A stretch of 64,000 nt of DNA, taken from contig WLPT01000006.1 of the NCBI GenBank assembly GCA_009698675.1, positions 1 through 64,000 of the forward strand. The letters run 5' to 3'. Under the pieces are notes generated by a model. That model searched no databases. It was given only the letters and a program-made list of their open reading frames with translations, and had not been told where the DNA came from. The DNA comes from Actinomycetota bacterium (GTDB taxonomy: Bacteria; Actinomycetota; Actinomycetes; Nanopelagicales; Nanopelagicaceae). A program made the translations under genes and the position numbers. This document shows, one piece after another, positions 9,710-21,548 of this stretch; the first letter of the stretch is position 1; each line of letters begins with the position of its first letter.

Positions 9710-11514
9710 GTTGCGCCTTTGCAGTTGATCGATATTTTTGAACCTTTGGCGCTCGCTCCATATAAGGTTTCCTTAACGCGATATCCGTATGCTGCAAGAT
9801 CAATCCTCGTTTTTACTCCCTTTCGGCAGATAAAAACAAGCAGGGATTCTTTTTTAGATTCGCGCAGATAGACAATGTAATCGTCTTCAACTGCCACCCA
9901 CCGTAAACCACCATGAATAAGCGAATCACGATTCCTGCGTAGGTTTACTAGTTTTTTAACCTCGCCGAGAAATTCATGATCCCACTCTGATCTATTCTCC
10001 CAATTGATCGTTCTCCGAGAATCTTCGCCCCACGCCCCTTCGAGGCCAATCTCATCACCTGCAAAAATCGAAGGAACACCGGGATAAGTAAGCATCATCG
10101 CCATTGCAGAAAGGTGAAGCGCTTTGTCTGCAAGGACGACCGTGCGCATACGTGCAGTGTCATGGGAATCAAGTAAGACCATGCTTGCAACTAATGATCG
10201 CCATGGAATTGCCGAGTTGAATTGCATCATGCTCTCCACTAACTGGCGCCCATTTATTTTTGGCATTTGGAAAGGTAGACCCTGAAAGCCTCCGCCAATT
10301 GTTGAGTTTTTGTTCACCCAGTTCCATACCGGGCGCATAAATCCTTGATAATTCATCGCGCCATGCCACCCTAAACCATTTAAATCACTGGCTACAAAAT
10401 CACCATTCTCTGCAACGAGCCACGCATCGGGCTTTACCTCATCCATCGCTTTACGAATACCGTGCATAACCTCATCATGTAGATCATCGGCTCCAAGGCG
10501 ACCAGTCATGTTCCCAACATCTATTCGCCAACCTGCCATGCCAAATTTAGGTGATAACCATTTCTTAACAATCGAATCTTTACCTGCATACATTGCATTA
10601 CGAAGAGCCTGCGAATTAAAGTTCAGTTTGGGGAGCGAGGCTAAATCCCACCACCCGACATAACCATGCTTGACTGATTTATCCCAATAAAAGTAGCCGC
10701 GCTCCTTTGATTTCTTATCTGCGATTGCTGTAGCTAGCCATGAATGGCCTGCCCCACAGTGGTTCGATGTTAAATCACCAAGTAAGCGGATTTTACGTTT
10801 AGAGGCAGCTGCCACCAAACTGAACAGCGCTTTGTTGCCTCCAAGAATTGGATCAACTTCATCAAAACTGCTTGCGTCGTAGCGATGGTTGGAGCGTGCA
10901 GGGAAAAACGGAGTGAAATAGATTCCATTTACACCTAGCTCGCTCACATAATCTAAGTGTTGTTCGACGCCCATTAAATCTCCACCGTAAAGCTCGCGCC
11001 CTGTGTACTTGCTGCGTCCACTAGGCGGTTCATTCCAGTCTCGCGGATATGCCCAGTCGGGGGTTTCATGCTTCTGGCCAGATTTAGCGAATCGGTCAGG
11101 AAATATTTGGTAGAAAACCGAGGACTTTATCCATTCAGGATAGGACGGTAGCGCGACTATTTGAAAATCATTATTGGAGTGGACATCATAATCAAAGACT
11201 CCTGCGGCATTTAGCCACTCATATTTTCCATCATCAACAAAGACAAAGCGATAACTTGTAGAGAGATTCTTTATTGATACTTTTGCAGACCACCAGCTCT
11301 CTACTTCACCTTTGTGTGCTTGCTTCAAATCAAAGCTACGTGGTTCACCATCGTGATACAAGCGTACAAATGCCCTTGCGAATGTATATGTATTTGGAAT
11401 GCGCACTTTGAGCGTTACATTCTCGCCGATTGAAGGCGCTTCATTGCTGACATAAAGCTCACTGCCATCATGATGTGGGAATAGTGAATTTTTCACTGTT
11501 GATTTCATAGACAT
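9664..11514 (-). CDS. GH13 cyclomaltodextrinase/neopullulanase-like, cytosolic
   Basis: VFYQIFPDRFA, GWRIDVGN, SHDTARM; no signal peptide. Confidence 0.85.
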   Translation of the reverse strand: MSMKSTVKNSLFPHHDGSELYVSNEAPSIGENVTLKVRIPNTYTFARAFVRLYHDGEPRSFDLKQAHKGEVESWWSAKVSIKNLSTSYRFVFVDDGKYEWLNAAGVFDYDVHSNNDFQIVALPSYPEWIKSSVFYQIFPDRFAKSGQKHETPDWAYPRDWNEPPSGRSKYTGRELYGGDLMGVEQHLDYVSELGVNGIYFTPFFPARSNHRYDASSFDEVDPILGGNKALFSLVAAASKRKIRLLGDLTSNHCGAGHSWLATAIADKKSKERGYFYWDKSVKHGYVGWWDLASLPKLNFNSQALRNAMYAGKDSIVKKWLSPKFGMAGWRIDVGNMTGRLGADDLHDEVMHGIRKAMDEVKPDAWLVAENGDFVASDLNGLGWHGAMNYQGFMRPVWNWVNKNSTIGGGFQGLPFQMPKINGRQLVESMMQFNSAIPWRSLVASMVLLDSHDTARMRTVVLADKALHLSAMAMMLTYPGVPSIFAGDEIGLEGAWGEDSRRTINWENRSEWDHEFLGEVKKLVNLRRNRDSLIHGGLRWVAVEDDYIVYLRESKKESLLVFICRKGVKTRIDLAAYGYRVKETLYGASAKGSKISINCKGATQSVWVVESNQKRIG

Positions 11515-13426
11515 CTCCCTTCGAATTCGTAGCTACTGCCTTAATCTCGATACTTGGCCCAGAATTCTCTTGTGGATTAAGGAAGAGCTTATAAGGTGCA
11601 CTCGTATCGACACCCTGTGAGACCCACTGGGCGGTGCTTGGGGATTTCACAAAAAACTCAACTGATAGAAGATCTTGAGAAGTCAATTGTGATGTTGCCT
11701 GGAAGTAGCCTGTCATATCATCCACTGTCACCGAAATCTTTCCAGTTTTTACTTTCACTGTGTCGATGAGATTGTTTGCTTTGAACACCACGGTTGAGAG
11801 CGCTGGAACCGAGAATTTCAATGTAGTTCCAACGCTTCGATAGGCGCTCTCTCCCATAAGCATTCGCCAACCTCCAGTAGAAGTTGCGGTGTTGACTGCG
11901 ATGCTTACGGGCTTGATTCCGTTATTAAATGCTACGACGTATTCTCGGTTTTCGGCCGGGTCTTTCTTGGAAACGACAAAGACCGATCCCTTTGCTAATC
12001 GAGTTTGCATGGTCGCATTCGCCAGAGCTGGATTTGTTTTTCGCAGAGCGCCCAGCATGGTTAGGTACTTCGTCAGCGGATTTGTTTTTGCAAGGGTAAA
12101 AGAGTTGCCTTTGCCTACAGGCTTTCCACCTACACGGAGCTCATTTTTCCAGAATGGAATCTGCGTTGCAAACATATCTTGACGTGCCATTTGGTCATTT
12201 CCGCCATTAGTTCCAGTCATTCCTACTTCATCACCGTAGTAAACAGTTGGAATTCCTCTTGAAAAGTACATTAGAGCGTGCGCAAGTTTATCGCGGGCCA
12301 ATAACTCTGAAGGGGTTTGTATCTTCATCGTATTGAGGATGAAGCCGACGCGCCCCATATCGTGATTTCCTAAGAATGTAACGAGGTTACCCGCGCTCGA
12401 TGTTGGGCTCGTGTAATAGTCATCGGTAAGAAAGAAATTACCCAGGCTAGCTGCATCGCTTATTCCCGAGGCGAAATCAGTGACATTCGTTTGAAAAGGA
12501 AAATCAAGGACGGATTGAATTTTGTTCTCGCGAACATAGGTCATGAGGCCAAAGGCAGTAGGGTTTGTAACCTCACCAAAGATTGTGAAGTTAGAGATTC
12601 CAGCTTTCTTTGCTTTTTGCAGGATCAATGGCTGCCAGTTCTTAAAGAACTCAGTATCAACATGTTTTGCAGTATCCACCCGAAAACCTGAGAAACCGTA
12701 GTTCTTTATCCACTGTCCATAAACATCTGCCCAACCGTTATACACCACTGGTTTTTCAGTAGCTAAGTCATCAAGCCCATAAAAATCGCCAAGCGTTGTG
12801 CAATCACCATCTCCCCAACATTTGCCCATGTCACCAACATTATGATAATTATTTACATCATTGAGCCAACTTGGATTTTTGAGTTTGGCCCAGTTGCTTG
12901 GAATATAGGCTTGAGTTCCGTTGTACTGAATGATATCGGCGGTATGGTTTGTAACGATATCTAAAATCAATTTCAATTTAAGCTTTTTAGCACAGGCCGA
13001 AAAGGCGACTAGATCTGCATTTGTCCCCAAATGTGGATCCACGTTGAGAAAATCAACTCCCCAATATCCGTGGTAGCCCGCCGACACAACAGTAGGGGTT
13101 GCCTGTCGAACTAATGGAGTCACCCAGACTGCAGTAAAGCCCATCGCCTTTATCCGAGCTAAACCCTCATCACCAGCTGCGCATGTACCCGTTAAGCCTT
13201 TGAGATCTCCACCGTGATAGAAGGCGGTATCAGTTGGATCAAAGCCAGCGATTTTATCGTTTGCTGTGTTGCCATCTTTATAGCGATCGGGCATTACAAA
13301 ATAAATCAAATCATTAGTGAGTCCGACATGAGCACTCACTGAAGGAGTTGGTGCGGCAAATGAGAGAGTTGTCGCGCAGAGAAAGAGAGCGATTAGTAAA
13401 GCCAGCGCTGACTTTCTTTTTATCAT
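11468..13426 (-). CDS. Secreted GH13 alpha-amylase
   Basis: Signal peptide MIKRKSALALLIALFLCATTLSFA; YFVMPDRYKDGN, GFRVDTAKHV, FLGNHDMGR. Confidence 0.88.
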   Translation of the reverse strand: MIKRKSALALLIALFLCATTLSFAAPTPSVSAHVGLTNDLIYFVMPDRYKDGNTANDKIAGFDPTDTAFYHGGDLKGLTGTCAAGDEGLARIKAMGFTAVWVTPLVRQATPTVVSAGYHGYWGVDFLNVDPHLGTNADLVAFSACAKKLKLKLILDIVTNHTADIIQYNGTQAYIPSNWAKLKNPSWLNDVNNYHNVGDMGKCWGDGDCTTLGDFYGLDDLATEKPVVYNGWADVYGQWIKNYGFSGFRVDTAKHVDTEFFKNWQPLILQKAKKAGISNFTIFGEVTNPTAFGLMTYVRENKIQSVLDFPFQTNVTDFASGISDAASLGNFFLTDDYYTSPTSSAGNLVTFLGNHDMGRVGFILNTMKIQTPSELLARDKLAHALMYFSRGIPTVYYGDEVGMTGTNGGNDQMARQDMFATQIPFWKNELRVGGKPVGKGNSFTLAKTNPLTKYLTMLGALRKTNPALANATMQTRLAKGSVFVVSKKDPAENREYVVAFNNGIKPVSIAVNTATSTGGWRMLMGESAYRSVGTTLKFSVPALSTVVFKANNLIDTVKVKTGKISVTVDDMTGYFQATSQLTSQDLLSVEFFVKSPSTAQWVSQGVDTSAPYKLFLNPQENSGPSIEIKAVATNSKGDVYEINSEKFTIPTS

Positions 13427-14274
13427 CCCTTAACAGATCCAGCAGTTAGGCCATTTACGATGAAGCGCTGAAGCGATAGGAAGATAATGACGATCGGGAT
13501 AGAGGCCAAGATCGATCCAGCGGCGAAAGGTCCCCAGTTAGAGGCATACTGCCCACCGATAAACTGTTGAAGTCCTACAGCAATAGTTCTTCCATTCATC
13601 TCAACAAGGAATAACCTGGCCAAAATAAACTCATTAAACGTTCCGATGAAACTTAAGAGGCAGACCACCGCTAAGACTGGCGTTGCTAGTGGAAGGAAGA
13701 TTAGCCAGTAGGTCTGGACCGGGCTTGCACCATCGATCTTGGCCGCTTCATCTAGTTCAACTGGAATCGAGTCCACGAAGCCCTTCAATAGCCAGATGTT
13801 GACTCCCATTGAGCCGCCCAGATAGACAAGAATCAAACCGCCTTGACTGCCTAAACCGATGTTAGGCGCGAAGGTATAGACCCGCTCCATGATGACGTAA
13901 ACCGCTGAGATTGCTAAGACTGCGGGAAACATTTGTACTAAAAGTAAGAGTCGAATTCCAAGTTTCTTGCCTTTGAACTTCAAGCGGCTGAATGCAAAAG
14001 CTGATGCTGCACCAATAAATACCGAACTAAGCGCGACCGTTGATGCGATGACAAGTGAGTTCTTAAACCAGAGTACATAAGGCGTTTTTGGTGAATGGAA
14101 TAGAAAGCGAAAGTTATCCAAGGAAACCTCATGGGGAATGAAGGATCCAACTTGCAAACTTCCGCTTGTTTTAAGGGAGGAGAGAATGACCAAATAGAGT
14201 GGGAAAAGTGAAAAAAGGCAGGTAGCGATTGCAATGCTATGTCGCCAGAGATTCTCTCTCACCCATTTGTTCAT
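13423..14274 (-). CDS. malG: Maltose/maltodextrin ABC transporter permease, MalG-like
   Basis: Binding-protein-dependent permease EAA loop ELDEAAKIDGASPVQTYWLIFLPLATP. Confidence 0.87.
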   Translation of the reverse strand: MNKWVRENLWRHSIAIATCLFSLFPLYLVILSSLKTSGSLQVGSFIPHEVSLDNFRFLFHSPKTPYVLWFKNSLVIASTVALSSVFIGAASAFAFSRLKFKGKKLGIRLLLLVQMFPAVLAISAVYVIMERVYTFAPNIGLGSQGGLILVYLGGSMGVNIWLLKGFVDSIPVELDEAAKIDGASPVQTYWLIFLPLATPVLAVVCLLSFIGTFNEFILARLFLVEMNGRTIAVGLQQFIGGQYASNWGPFAAGSILASIPIVIIFLSLQRFIVNGLTAGSVKG

Positions 14275-15809
14275 CCGAAACTCTCCATTACCTTAGATCG
14301 GCGCAAGCCGTACATTGAAATCGAAGCGACAATTAGGAAAATAATTACGGAAATTGCGCTGGCCAAACCAAAGTCTTGGAAGTTAGTACCGAAGGCGATC
14401 TTGTATGTGTAGCTAATCAAAATATCGGTGGCACCTGCAATCTCTCCGTTAAGAGTCTGCGTTGGACCGCCGCCCGTTAGCAGATAGATTAAATTGAAGT
14501 TGTTAAAATTGAAAGCGAAAGAGGCGATAAGAAGCGGCGAAAGAATCTGTAAAAGGAGAGGGAGAGTGATTTTCCTAAATACCTGGCGAGGGTTGGCGCC
14601 ATCAATAGCGGCAGCTTCCAATAGTTCGTTTGGAATTGCCTGCAAAGATCCAGAGCAGATGAGGTAGAAATATGGAAAGCCAAGCCAAAGGTTAACAAGT
14701 AAGACAATTGATCTGGCAAGGCTGGGATTCTGTAGCCAGTGAATATTGGTATGCAAGATGCTATTTACCGCTCCAAAGTCAGAGTCAAACATGCCTGCCC
14801 AAATCAAGATACTCATAACACTCGGCATCGCATAGGGAAGAATTAGAATGGAGCGATAGATTCTTCGCCCTCTTATTGGGCGATTAAGTGACATGGCTAG
14901 AATTAATCCAAGAGCAAAAGTGCTCAGTACCGAGAATAAAGCGAAGAAGAAGGTCCAGAGAAAGACTCTAATTAATGGGGTTCTAACTTTTTGATCGGTT
15001 ACGAGCCTGCTGTAGTTTTCAAACCAGATTGGTGCACGCCAGCCAGGACTTAGCAAAACAGTTGGATCGCCAACTTTGGCAAAGTTTCCACGGTGGTTAT
15101 CTACATAGGTCGCACCTGTAAATATATTGGTCAATACGCCGGTCTTAGCCGAGTACGTCAACTCCTGCCTAAAAACACCTCCGGCGTTCTGACTTTCAAT
15201 GGCAATGTAATAGTCGCCCTCATATTTATATCTGATCTTTGAATAGGCATCGTTTGCTGCAAGTGCATCGGCAGACATCGCATTGAAATTTGGAGCCTTT
15301 ATCGCCACGCCATATTCATTGAAAGTCGCAGAGGCTGCAGGCACATCGACTCTCTGCGTTGGAGTTGAAACAAAATACTTATTGTTAGCTATATCTGAAA
15401 CTAGAATTGCAAATTCATTCGATGAGTTGCGTCCCACCGTAATATCAAAGGTGGTTCCTTGGGCATCAGGTTGCGCACCGAGACTAATCACCTGTTCAAG
15501 AGCTGTTGCTTTATCGATGTAATTTCCAGTCTGGTATTTAAATCCAGACATTTGCACCGTAAAGAATATTGGCGCAATTACAAAAGCTATAAAAAAGAGA
15601 ATTCCTGGCAAGAAGAATTTAAATGGAACTGAAATGCTCGTCAGATAGACAATATTTAGCGCAAGGGCGGCGACCAAAATAAAGCCGCCAATTACATACT
15701 GCTTTTGCGCGAAGGCACTCTCCGTCAAAAGTGCCAAAATAGCGGTGGTGAAGCCAAGAAAGACTATCTTGGCAATTAGGGCAAATTTACCCCGCATCAA
15801 TCCACTCAC
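14271..15809 (-). CDS. malF: Maltose/maltodextrin ABC transporter permease, MalF-like with large extracytoplasmic domain
   Basis: EAA loop ELLEAAAIDGANPRQVFRKITLPLL and a long insertion between first TMs. Confidence 0.87.
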   Translation of the reverse strand: MSGLMRGKFALIAKIVFLGFTTAILALLTESAFAQKQYVIGGFILVAALALNIVYLTSISVPFKFFLPGILFFIAFVIAPIFFTVQMSGFKYQTGNYIDKATALEQVISLGAQPDAQGTTFDITVGRNSSNEFAILVSDIANNKYFVSTPTQRVDVPAASATFNEYGVAIKAPNFNAMSADALAANDAYSKIRYKYEGDYYIAIESQNAGGVFRQELTYSAKTGVLTNIFTGATYVDNHRGNFAKVGDPTVLLSPGWRAPIWFENYSRLVTDQKVRTPLIRVFLWTFFFALFSVLSTFALGLILAMSLNRPIRGRRIYRSILILPYAMPSVMSILIWAGMFDSDFGAVNSILHTNIHWLQNPSLARSIVLLVNLWLGFPYFYLICSGSLQAIPNELLEAAAIDGANPRQVFRKITLPLLLQILSPLLIASFAFNFNNFNLIYLLTGGGPTQTLNGEIAGATDILISYTYKIAFGTNFQDFGLASAISVIIFLIVASISMYGLRRSKVMESFG

Positions 15810-15853
15810 GTCTATATACCGTTCTCTCTCATATATAACACTGACTAATGAAA

Positions 15854-15894
15854 TAGGTGACGTGGGTGAGAATTTGACTCACCCACGTCACCTA
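15854..15894 (-). promoter_or_regulatory. 17-bp perfect stem-loop between malE and malF
   Basis: taggtgacgtgggtgag - aatttga - ctcacccacgtcaccta. Confidence 0.85.
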
Positions 15895-15928
15895 CTATTC
15901 ACAAACTACTGACGTTAAGCAATCCCTT

Positions 15929-17191
15929 TTATAGGAGTGATTGTGCGGCAGTTACATTTGCTCGCCAAATTGCGGCGAGCTTGCGTGCCTCAACAGTGGC
16001 ATCTTTTCCATTGATCAAGGTCTGTGTCCAGTAATCACTACTTGAATCCCAGTAGTTTGATCCGCCAGCCTTGTTATCCAAGATGGCTCCAATCTGTGGA
16101 ATTCCAGCCTGTGATGCTGCCACTCCGAAGCCCTTTTGAGCATCGCTGACAGTTGGATCTGCCTGAGCGCCCTTAGCTGCAGGTGGTCGTCCTTCGATCT
16201 TCTCGTAGGCAACCTGTCCGGCCGTTGATGCGAAGAAGTTAACTAGAAGTGACTTCGCTCCAACTGCTACGCCGTGCTTGTCGGCAAAAGAGGTAAGGAA
16301 AGCTCCGCTTACGCTACCAAACATGTGGCCATAGCCACCCTTGACGCTTGGAACTGGCTGCAAGTTCATTGCAAATCCCTTGTCAACATAGGTCTTCCAC
16401 TCCCAGTTACCGATGATGGAGTAAGGAACTTTGCCTGAGTAGAAATCATCATTACATGTTGTATTTGATGAGGCCCAGAAACCATTGCTCTTGCCGGTAG
16501 CTGGATCGATTAAATACTTCTTCATGTTAGTTCCGAATGTAGTTGGGTTGAATCCACGAGCAGTATCAACCTTGCCACGGCCCGTCATTAAGTATGGATC
16601 GGCACCTAGGGCTGAGAAGACTGAAAGTGCTCCCCATGACATTCCGCCACCAGTTACGCAGAGACCATTCTTAAGGCTCAACTTAGTTTTGTTTGCCTTA
16701 TAGAAATCAACCATGTCACCAAATGACTTTGGAGCAGTGGTTACAAGCTTGGTGTTATAAATCATTCCTACGTTGTTGATGTCAAGAGGAACTCCATAAA
16801 GCTTTCCTGCATATGTAAGATCATAAAGTTGGCTTGATGTAAACTGAGCCTTCTGTGATGCAGTCAATGTAACTGGAGCAAGCTTTCCGCTCTTTGCAGA
16901 AGCTACTACCCAGTCATTTCCACCAACGAAAATATCTGGACCGGTTGTACCGGTTGCCTTATCAAGTGCTGCACCCAAAGCTGAATAGCTTGAGAAAGTT
17001 ACGATCTTGATGGTGTAACCGGGAACCCAGTCACCCTTTGCTGCGATTACCTTAGTTAAGTTTGGCCCACGAGTTTCATCTGCCCACACTACGATTTCTG
17101 TGGTTGCACTTGCTGTTGGTACAACAAGTGTTGAAACTGCGAGCGCGGCTGCTGCTATTACGCCAGCAAAACCAAAACGCTTTGAAATCAT
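15929..17191 (-). CDS. malE: Maltose/maltodextrin-binding protein, MalE-like
   Basis: Signal peptide MISKRFGFAGVIAAAALAVSTLVVPTASA then EIVVWADETRGP; Shine-Dalgarno-like GGAGG upstream of this start. Confidence 0.87.
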   Translation of the reverse strand: MISKRFGFAGVIAAAALAVSTLVVPTASATTEIVVWADETRGPNLTKVIAAKGDWVPGYTIKIVTFSSYSALGAALDKATGTTGPDIFVGGNDWVVASAKSGKLAPVTLTASQKAQFTSSQLYDLTYAGKLYGVPLDINNVGMIYNTKLVTTAPKSFGDMVDFYKANKTKLSLKNGLCVTGGGMSWGALSVFSALGADPYLMTGRGKVDTARGFNPTTFGTNMKKYLIDPATGKSNGFWASSNTTCNDDFYSGKVPYSIIGNWEWKTYVDKGFAMNLQPVPSVKGGYGHMFGSVSGAFLTSFADKHGVAVGAKSLLVNFFASTAGQVAYEKIEGRPPAAKGAQADPTVSDAQKGFGVAASQAGIPQIGAILDNKAGGSNYWDSSSDYWTQTLINGKDATVEARKLAAIWRANVTAAQSLL

Positions 17192-17361
17192 GAATATCCT
17201 CCATGGATGGATTACACGCACACGAGGGTATGCGTTAGTAAGGCCATTTCACACGCCCAGAGGGAGGGAAGCAAATCAAAAGGCTGCTTTTAGCACTCAA
17301 ATCTGCCTGATTTACTAGATTGTTATAAAGGCCCGCCCTTGCATAAAGGGCTTGCAGTCCT

Positions 17362-18477
17362 TTACTTGTGGAGCTGTTCGACCGTTGAATCCCAGCCGGT
17401 GACCGACTCGGCGGCGCGAGGTGCCTTGCCAATGTATCTAGCCGAAGGGCGAATTAAGCGACCTGTGCGCTTTTGCTCAAGAATATGCGCAGACCAACCC
17501 GCGGTACGTGCAGCGGTAAACATCGACGTAAATAGATGCGACGGAACCTCTGCAAAATCCAAGATAATCGCTGCCCAGAACTCAACATTTGTTTCAAGAA
17601 CGCGATCTGGTTGACGCTCGCGTAGCTCTTTCAATGCAGCTTGCTCTAGCGCTTCAGCAACTGCATAGCGCGGAGCATTTAATTCTTTTGCAGTACGGCG
17701 AAGTGTACGTGCGCGTGGATCTTCGGCACGATAAACACGGTGACCAAATCCCATCAAGCGCTCTTTGCGATCGAGCAAACCTTTTACATATGCAGTTGCA
17801 TCTCCAGATTTTTCAACTTCGTCGATCATATGCAAGACACGTGATGGCGCACCTCCATGAAGTGGACCAGACATCGCACCAATTGCACCAGAAAGAGCTG
17901 CTGCAACATCGGCGCCCGTTGATGCAATCACGCGAGCGGTAAATGTTGAGGCGTTCATTCCATGTTCGGCGGCAGATACAAAATAGGCATCGATTGCACG
18001 CACGTGAAGTGGATCTGGCTCTCCGCGCCAACGGATCATCATGCGCTCTACAACGGTATGTGCCTTATCGATTTCCGACTCTGGAACTGGTGGTGCGGTT
18101 ACTCCACGAGCAGCTTGTGACAAATATGAAAGAACCATTACTGATGCGCGTGCAAGATTGCTACGCGCTTCGGCATCATCAATATCTAGAAGCGGCTTAA
18201 ATCCCCAAGCCGGTGCCAGCATTGAAATTGCTGCTTGAACATCGACGCGAACATCGCCTGAATGGACCGGCAATGGAAATTTCTCTGCATTTGGAAGTCC
18301 TGGATTGAACTCATCATCGACTAGTAAGCCCCATACATTTCCAAAAGAAACGCGACCGACCAACTCATCGATATCAACGCCACGATAGCGAAGCGCACTT
18401 CCCTCTTTATCGGGCTCGGCGATCTCAGATTCAAAAGCAATGACACCTTCAAGACCAGGCTTAAAATCTTCAGACAC
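17362..18477 (-). CDS. gltA: Citrate synthase
   Basis: GLEGVIAFESEIAEPDKE, GPLHGGAPSRVLHM, MGFGHRVYRAEDPRA. Confidence 0.92.
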   Translation of the reverse strand: MSEDFKPGLEGVIAFESEIAEPDKEGSALRYRGVDIDELVGRVSFGNVWGLLVDDEFNPGLPNAEKFPLPVHSGDVRVDVQAAISMLAPAWGFKPLLDIDDAEARSNLARASVMVLSYLSQAARGVTAPPVPESEIDKAHTVVERMMIRWRGEPDPLHVRAIDAYFVSAAEHGMNASTFTARVIASTGADVAAALSGAIGAMSGPLHGGAPSRVLHMIDEVEKSGDATAYVKGLLDRKERLMGFGHRVYRAEDPRARTLRRTAKELNAPRYAVAEALEQAALKELRERQPDRVLETNVEFWAAIILDFAEVPSHLFTSMFTAARTAGWSAHILEQKRTGRLIRPSARYIGKAPRAAESVTGWDSTVEQLHK

Positions 18478-18592
18478 TGTGAGCTCCTTTTATGGGTTTA
18501 ACACTGCCCTAATTCTGCACCTAGCCAAGGGGTGCTCGCGACCATTGCACTAAGGGGATGCACTCTTGGAGAAAGTGAGGTTCGATACACCT

Positions 18593-19258
18593 ATGAGTAA
18601 TCAGAGTTTTAATCGGGATGAAATCAGAGCGATGCGCCTTTCATATGGCCAGGCCGGGATTGGCGAGTTAGATGCCGACCCATTTGTAAGCTTTGCCGAT
18701 TGGTTGCGCCAAGCTCATGAGAACCCAATTATCGTCGAGGCAAATGCAATGGTGCTCTCGACCGTTGACTCTGAATTGAACATGAGCACACGTTCGGTTT
18801 TGCTGAAAGATATTTCGCAAGGCGGCTTTACGTTTTTTACCAACTACTCATCTCGCAAAGCCCATTCGATTGATGTGAATCCACAGGTAAGTGTTTTGTT
18901 TCCTTGGTATGCAATGGAGCGGCAGGTTTCAATTAGTGGATTGGCGCATAAAGTCAGTAGGGAAGAGTCACAGAGTTACTTTGCAACACGTCCTTGGGCA
19001 TCTCAAATTGGAGCATGGGCAAGTCATCAATCTGCTCCTTTGGCATCTCGCGCCGAGCTCGATCAGAGGTTTGATGGTGCAGCCGAGAAGTGGCCAGCGG
19101 GCAGTGTTGTTCCATGTCCTGCCCATTGGGGCGGATTTCGTATTACACCGCTCTCAATTGAATTCTGGCAGGGACGATACTCACGAATGCATGATCGAGT
19201 TCGCTATGAGCGCGATAACTCCACCTCTGATTGGGTGATAGGTCGCTACTACCCGTAA
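18593..19258 (+). CDS. pdxH: Pyridoxamine 5'-phosphate oxidase
   Basis: STRSVLLKDISQGGFTFFTNYSSRKA, ATRPWASQIGAWASHQS, EFWQGRYSRMHDRVRYER. Confidence 0.93.
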   Translation: MSNQSFNRDEIRAMRLSYGQAGIGELDADPFVSFADWLRQAHENPIIVEANAMVLSTVDSELNMSTRSVLLKDISQGGFTFFTNYSSRKAHSIDVNPQVSVLFPWYAMERQVSISGLAHKVSREESQSYFATRPWASQIGAWASHQSAPLASRAELDQRFDGAAEKWPAGSVVPCPAHWGGFRITPLSIEFWQGRYSRMHDRVRYERDNSTSDWVIGRYYP

Positions 19259-20386
<1,128 letters not shown>

Positions 20387-20389
20387 TTC

Positions 20390-21544
20390 ATGCCAAAGAG
20401 TTTTCGTCGCAACCGAACGTTCTGGGTTGTTGCCATACAGACTGCGATAGTTAACTTCTATCTCGGTGGTTTTGGGTCGGCACAATCTCTCTTGCGTGCC
20501 GATCAAGGAACTTCGTTAACAGTTGCAGGACTCCACGGCACAGCAATGGGAGTGGCAGCAATCCTTGCTGGTTATGCCAACCCGCATATCGCCCATCGTT
20601 TCGGGCGCGTACGTGCGGGCTGGATTGGACTCACGATTTTTTCTGCCGGTCTAACTCTCTTTGTTGTCTCACCACCTGTGTTTTTGACTTTACCAGCTAC
20701 ATTTATTACCGGCGTAGGAACTTCAATTGTCATTAATACAATGTTGACTTCACTGTCCCATCACTATGGCAAAGCTGCAGAGGTCGCAATTCCGCAAGCC
20801 AATGCAATCTCTTCAGTTGGCTTTGTTTCAGGAACCGCGCTCATCGGCACTATCGCAATCTTCTTTCCCCACTTATGGCGTGTTGGACTGTTGCTAGCTT
20901 TGCCCGTTGCAATCGCCGTATTTGTTTTCGGTCGCAATAAAGATGTTGATGAACATGTCCCAGATATTGAAGGACCGCAGGGCGGAAAGCTCTCTGGAGT
21001 TTTCTGGATCTCCTGGATCGGTTTTGTTGCGTGCATTTCGAGTGAGTTTGCCGTTTCTTTCTGGGCTGCAGCTCTACTGAAAGAGCGCGTTGGTTCAACC
21101 GCAGCGATTTCAACGGTAGCTATCGTTGCCCTCGGAACTGGCATGGCAATTGGCCGTTGGTACACGGCAGTTGTTTTGAAGAGCTTTAAATTGGATACAC
21201 AACTTCTGACAGTGATTGCAGTTCAATTCTTAGGCTTTGCCGCTTTTTGGCTTTCTCACTCAATGCTCATCAGCTTAATCTCGTTATTTATTATCGGTGT
21301 GGGTGTCTCGATTCAGTTTGCCCTTGCCTCAATTCGACTGATCGCCTTTAGTGACGGGCGTCCCGATCTTGCAATCGGGCGAACTTCATTGGGTGCTGGT
21401 ATCGCTATCGCTGCCGCGCCATTCCTTCTAGGCGTGCTTGGTGATAGTTTTGGAATATCTCGTGCATATATTATGGTGCCGATTTTAATTCTAATTGCCT
21501 TTGCTATTGTAAAATTCGTTCCATCGCACGCTATGAAAAGTTGA
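20390..21544 (+). CDS. MFS transporter
   Basis: About 12 hydrophobic segments; typical MFS pattern. Confidence 0.75.
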   Translation: MPKSFRRNRTFWVVAIQTAIVNFYLGGFGSAQSLLRADQGTSLTVAGLHGTAMGVAAILAGYANPHIAHRFGRVRAGWIGLTIFSAGLTLFVVSPPVFLTLPATFITGVGTSIVINTMLTSLSHHYGKAAEVAIPQANAISSVGFVSGTALIGTIAIFFPHLWRVGLLLALPVAIAVFVFGRNKDVDEHVPDIEGPQGGKLSGVFWISWIGFVACISSEFAVSFWAAALLKERVGSTAAISTVAIVALGTGMAIGRWYTAVVLKSFKLDTQLLTVIAVQFLGFAAFWLSHSMLISLISLFIIGVGVSIQFALASIRLIAFSDGRPDLAIGRTSLGAGIAIAAAPFLLGVLGDSFGISRAYIMVPILILIAFAIVKFVPSHAMKS

Positions 21545-21548
21545 GGCT

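Noticed and set aside
17331-17351. Short gccctt/aagggc hairpin after citrate synthase
   Set aside because: Only 6 bp stem and no convincing T-run; too weak to call a terminator
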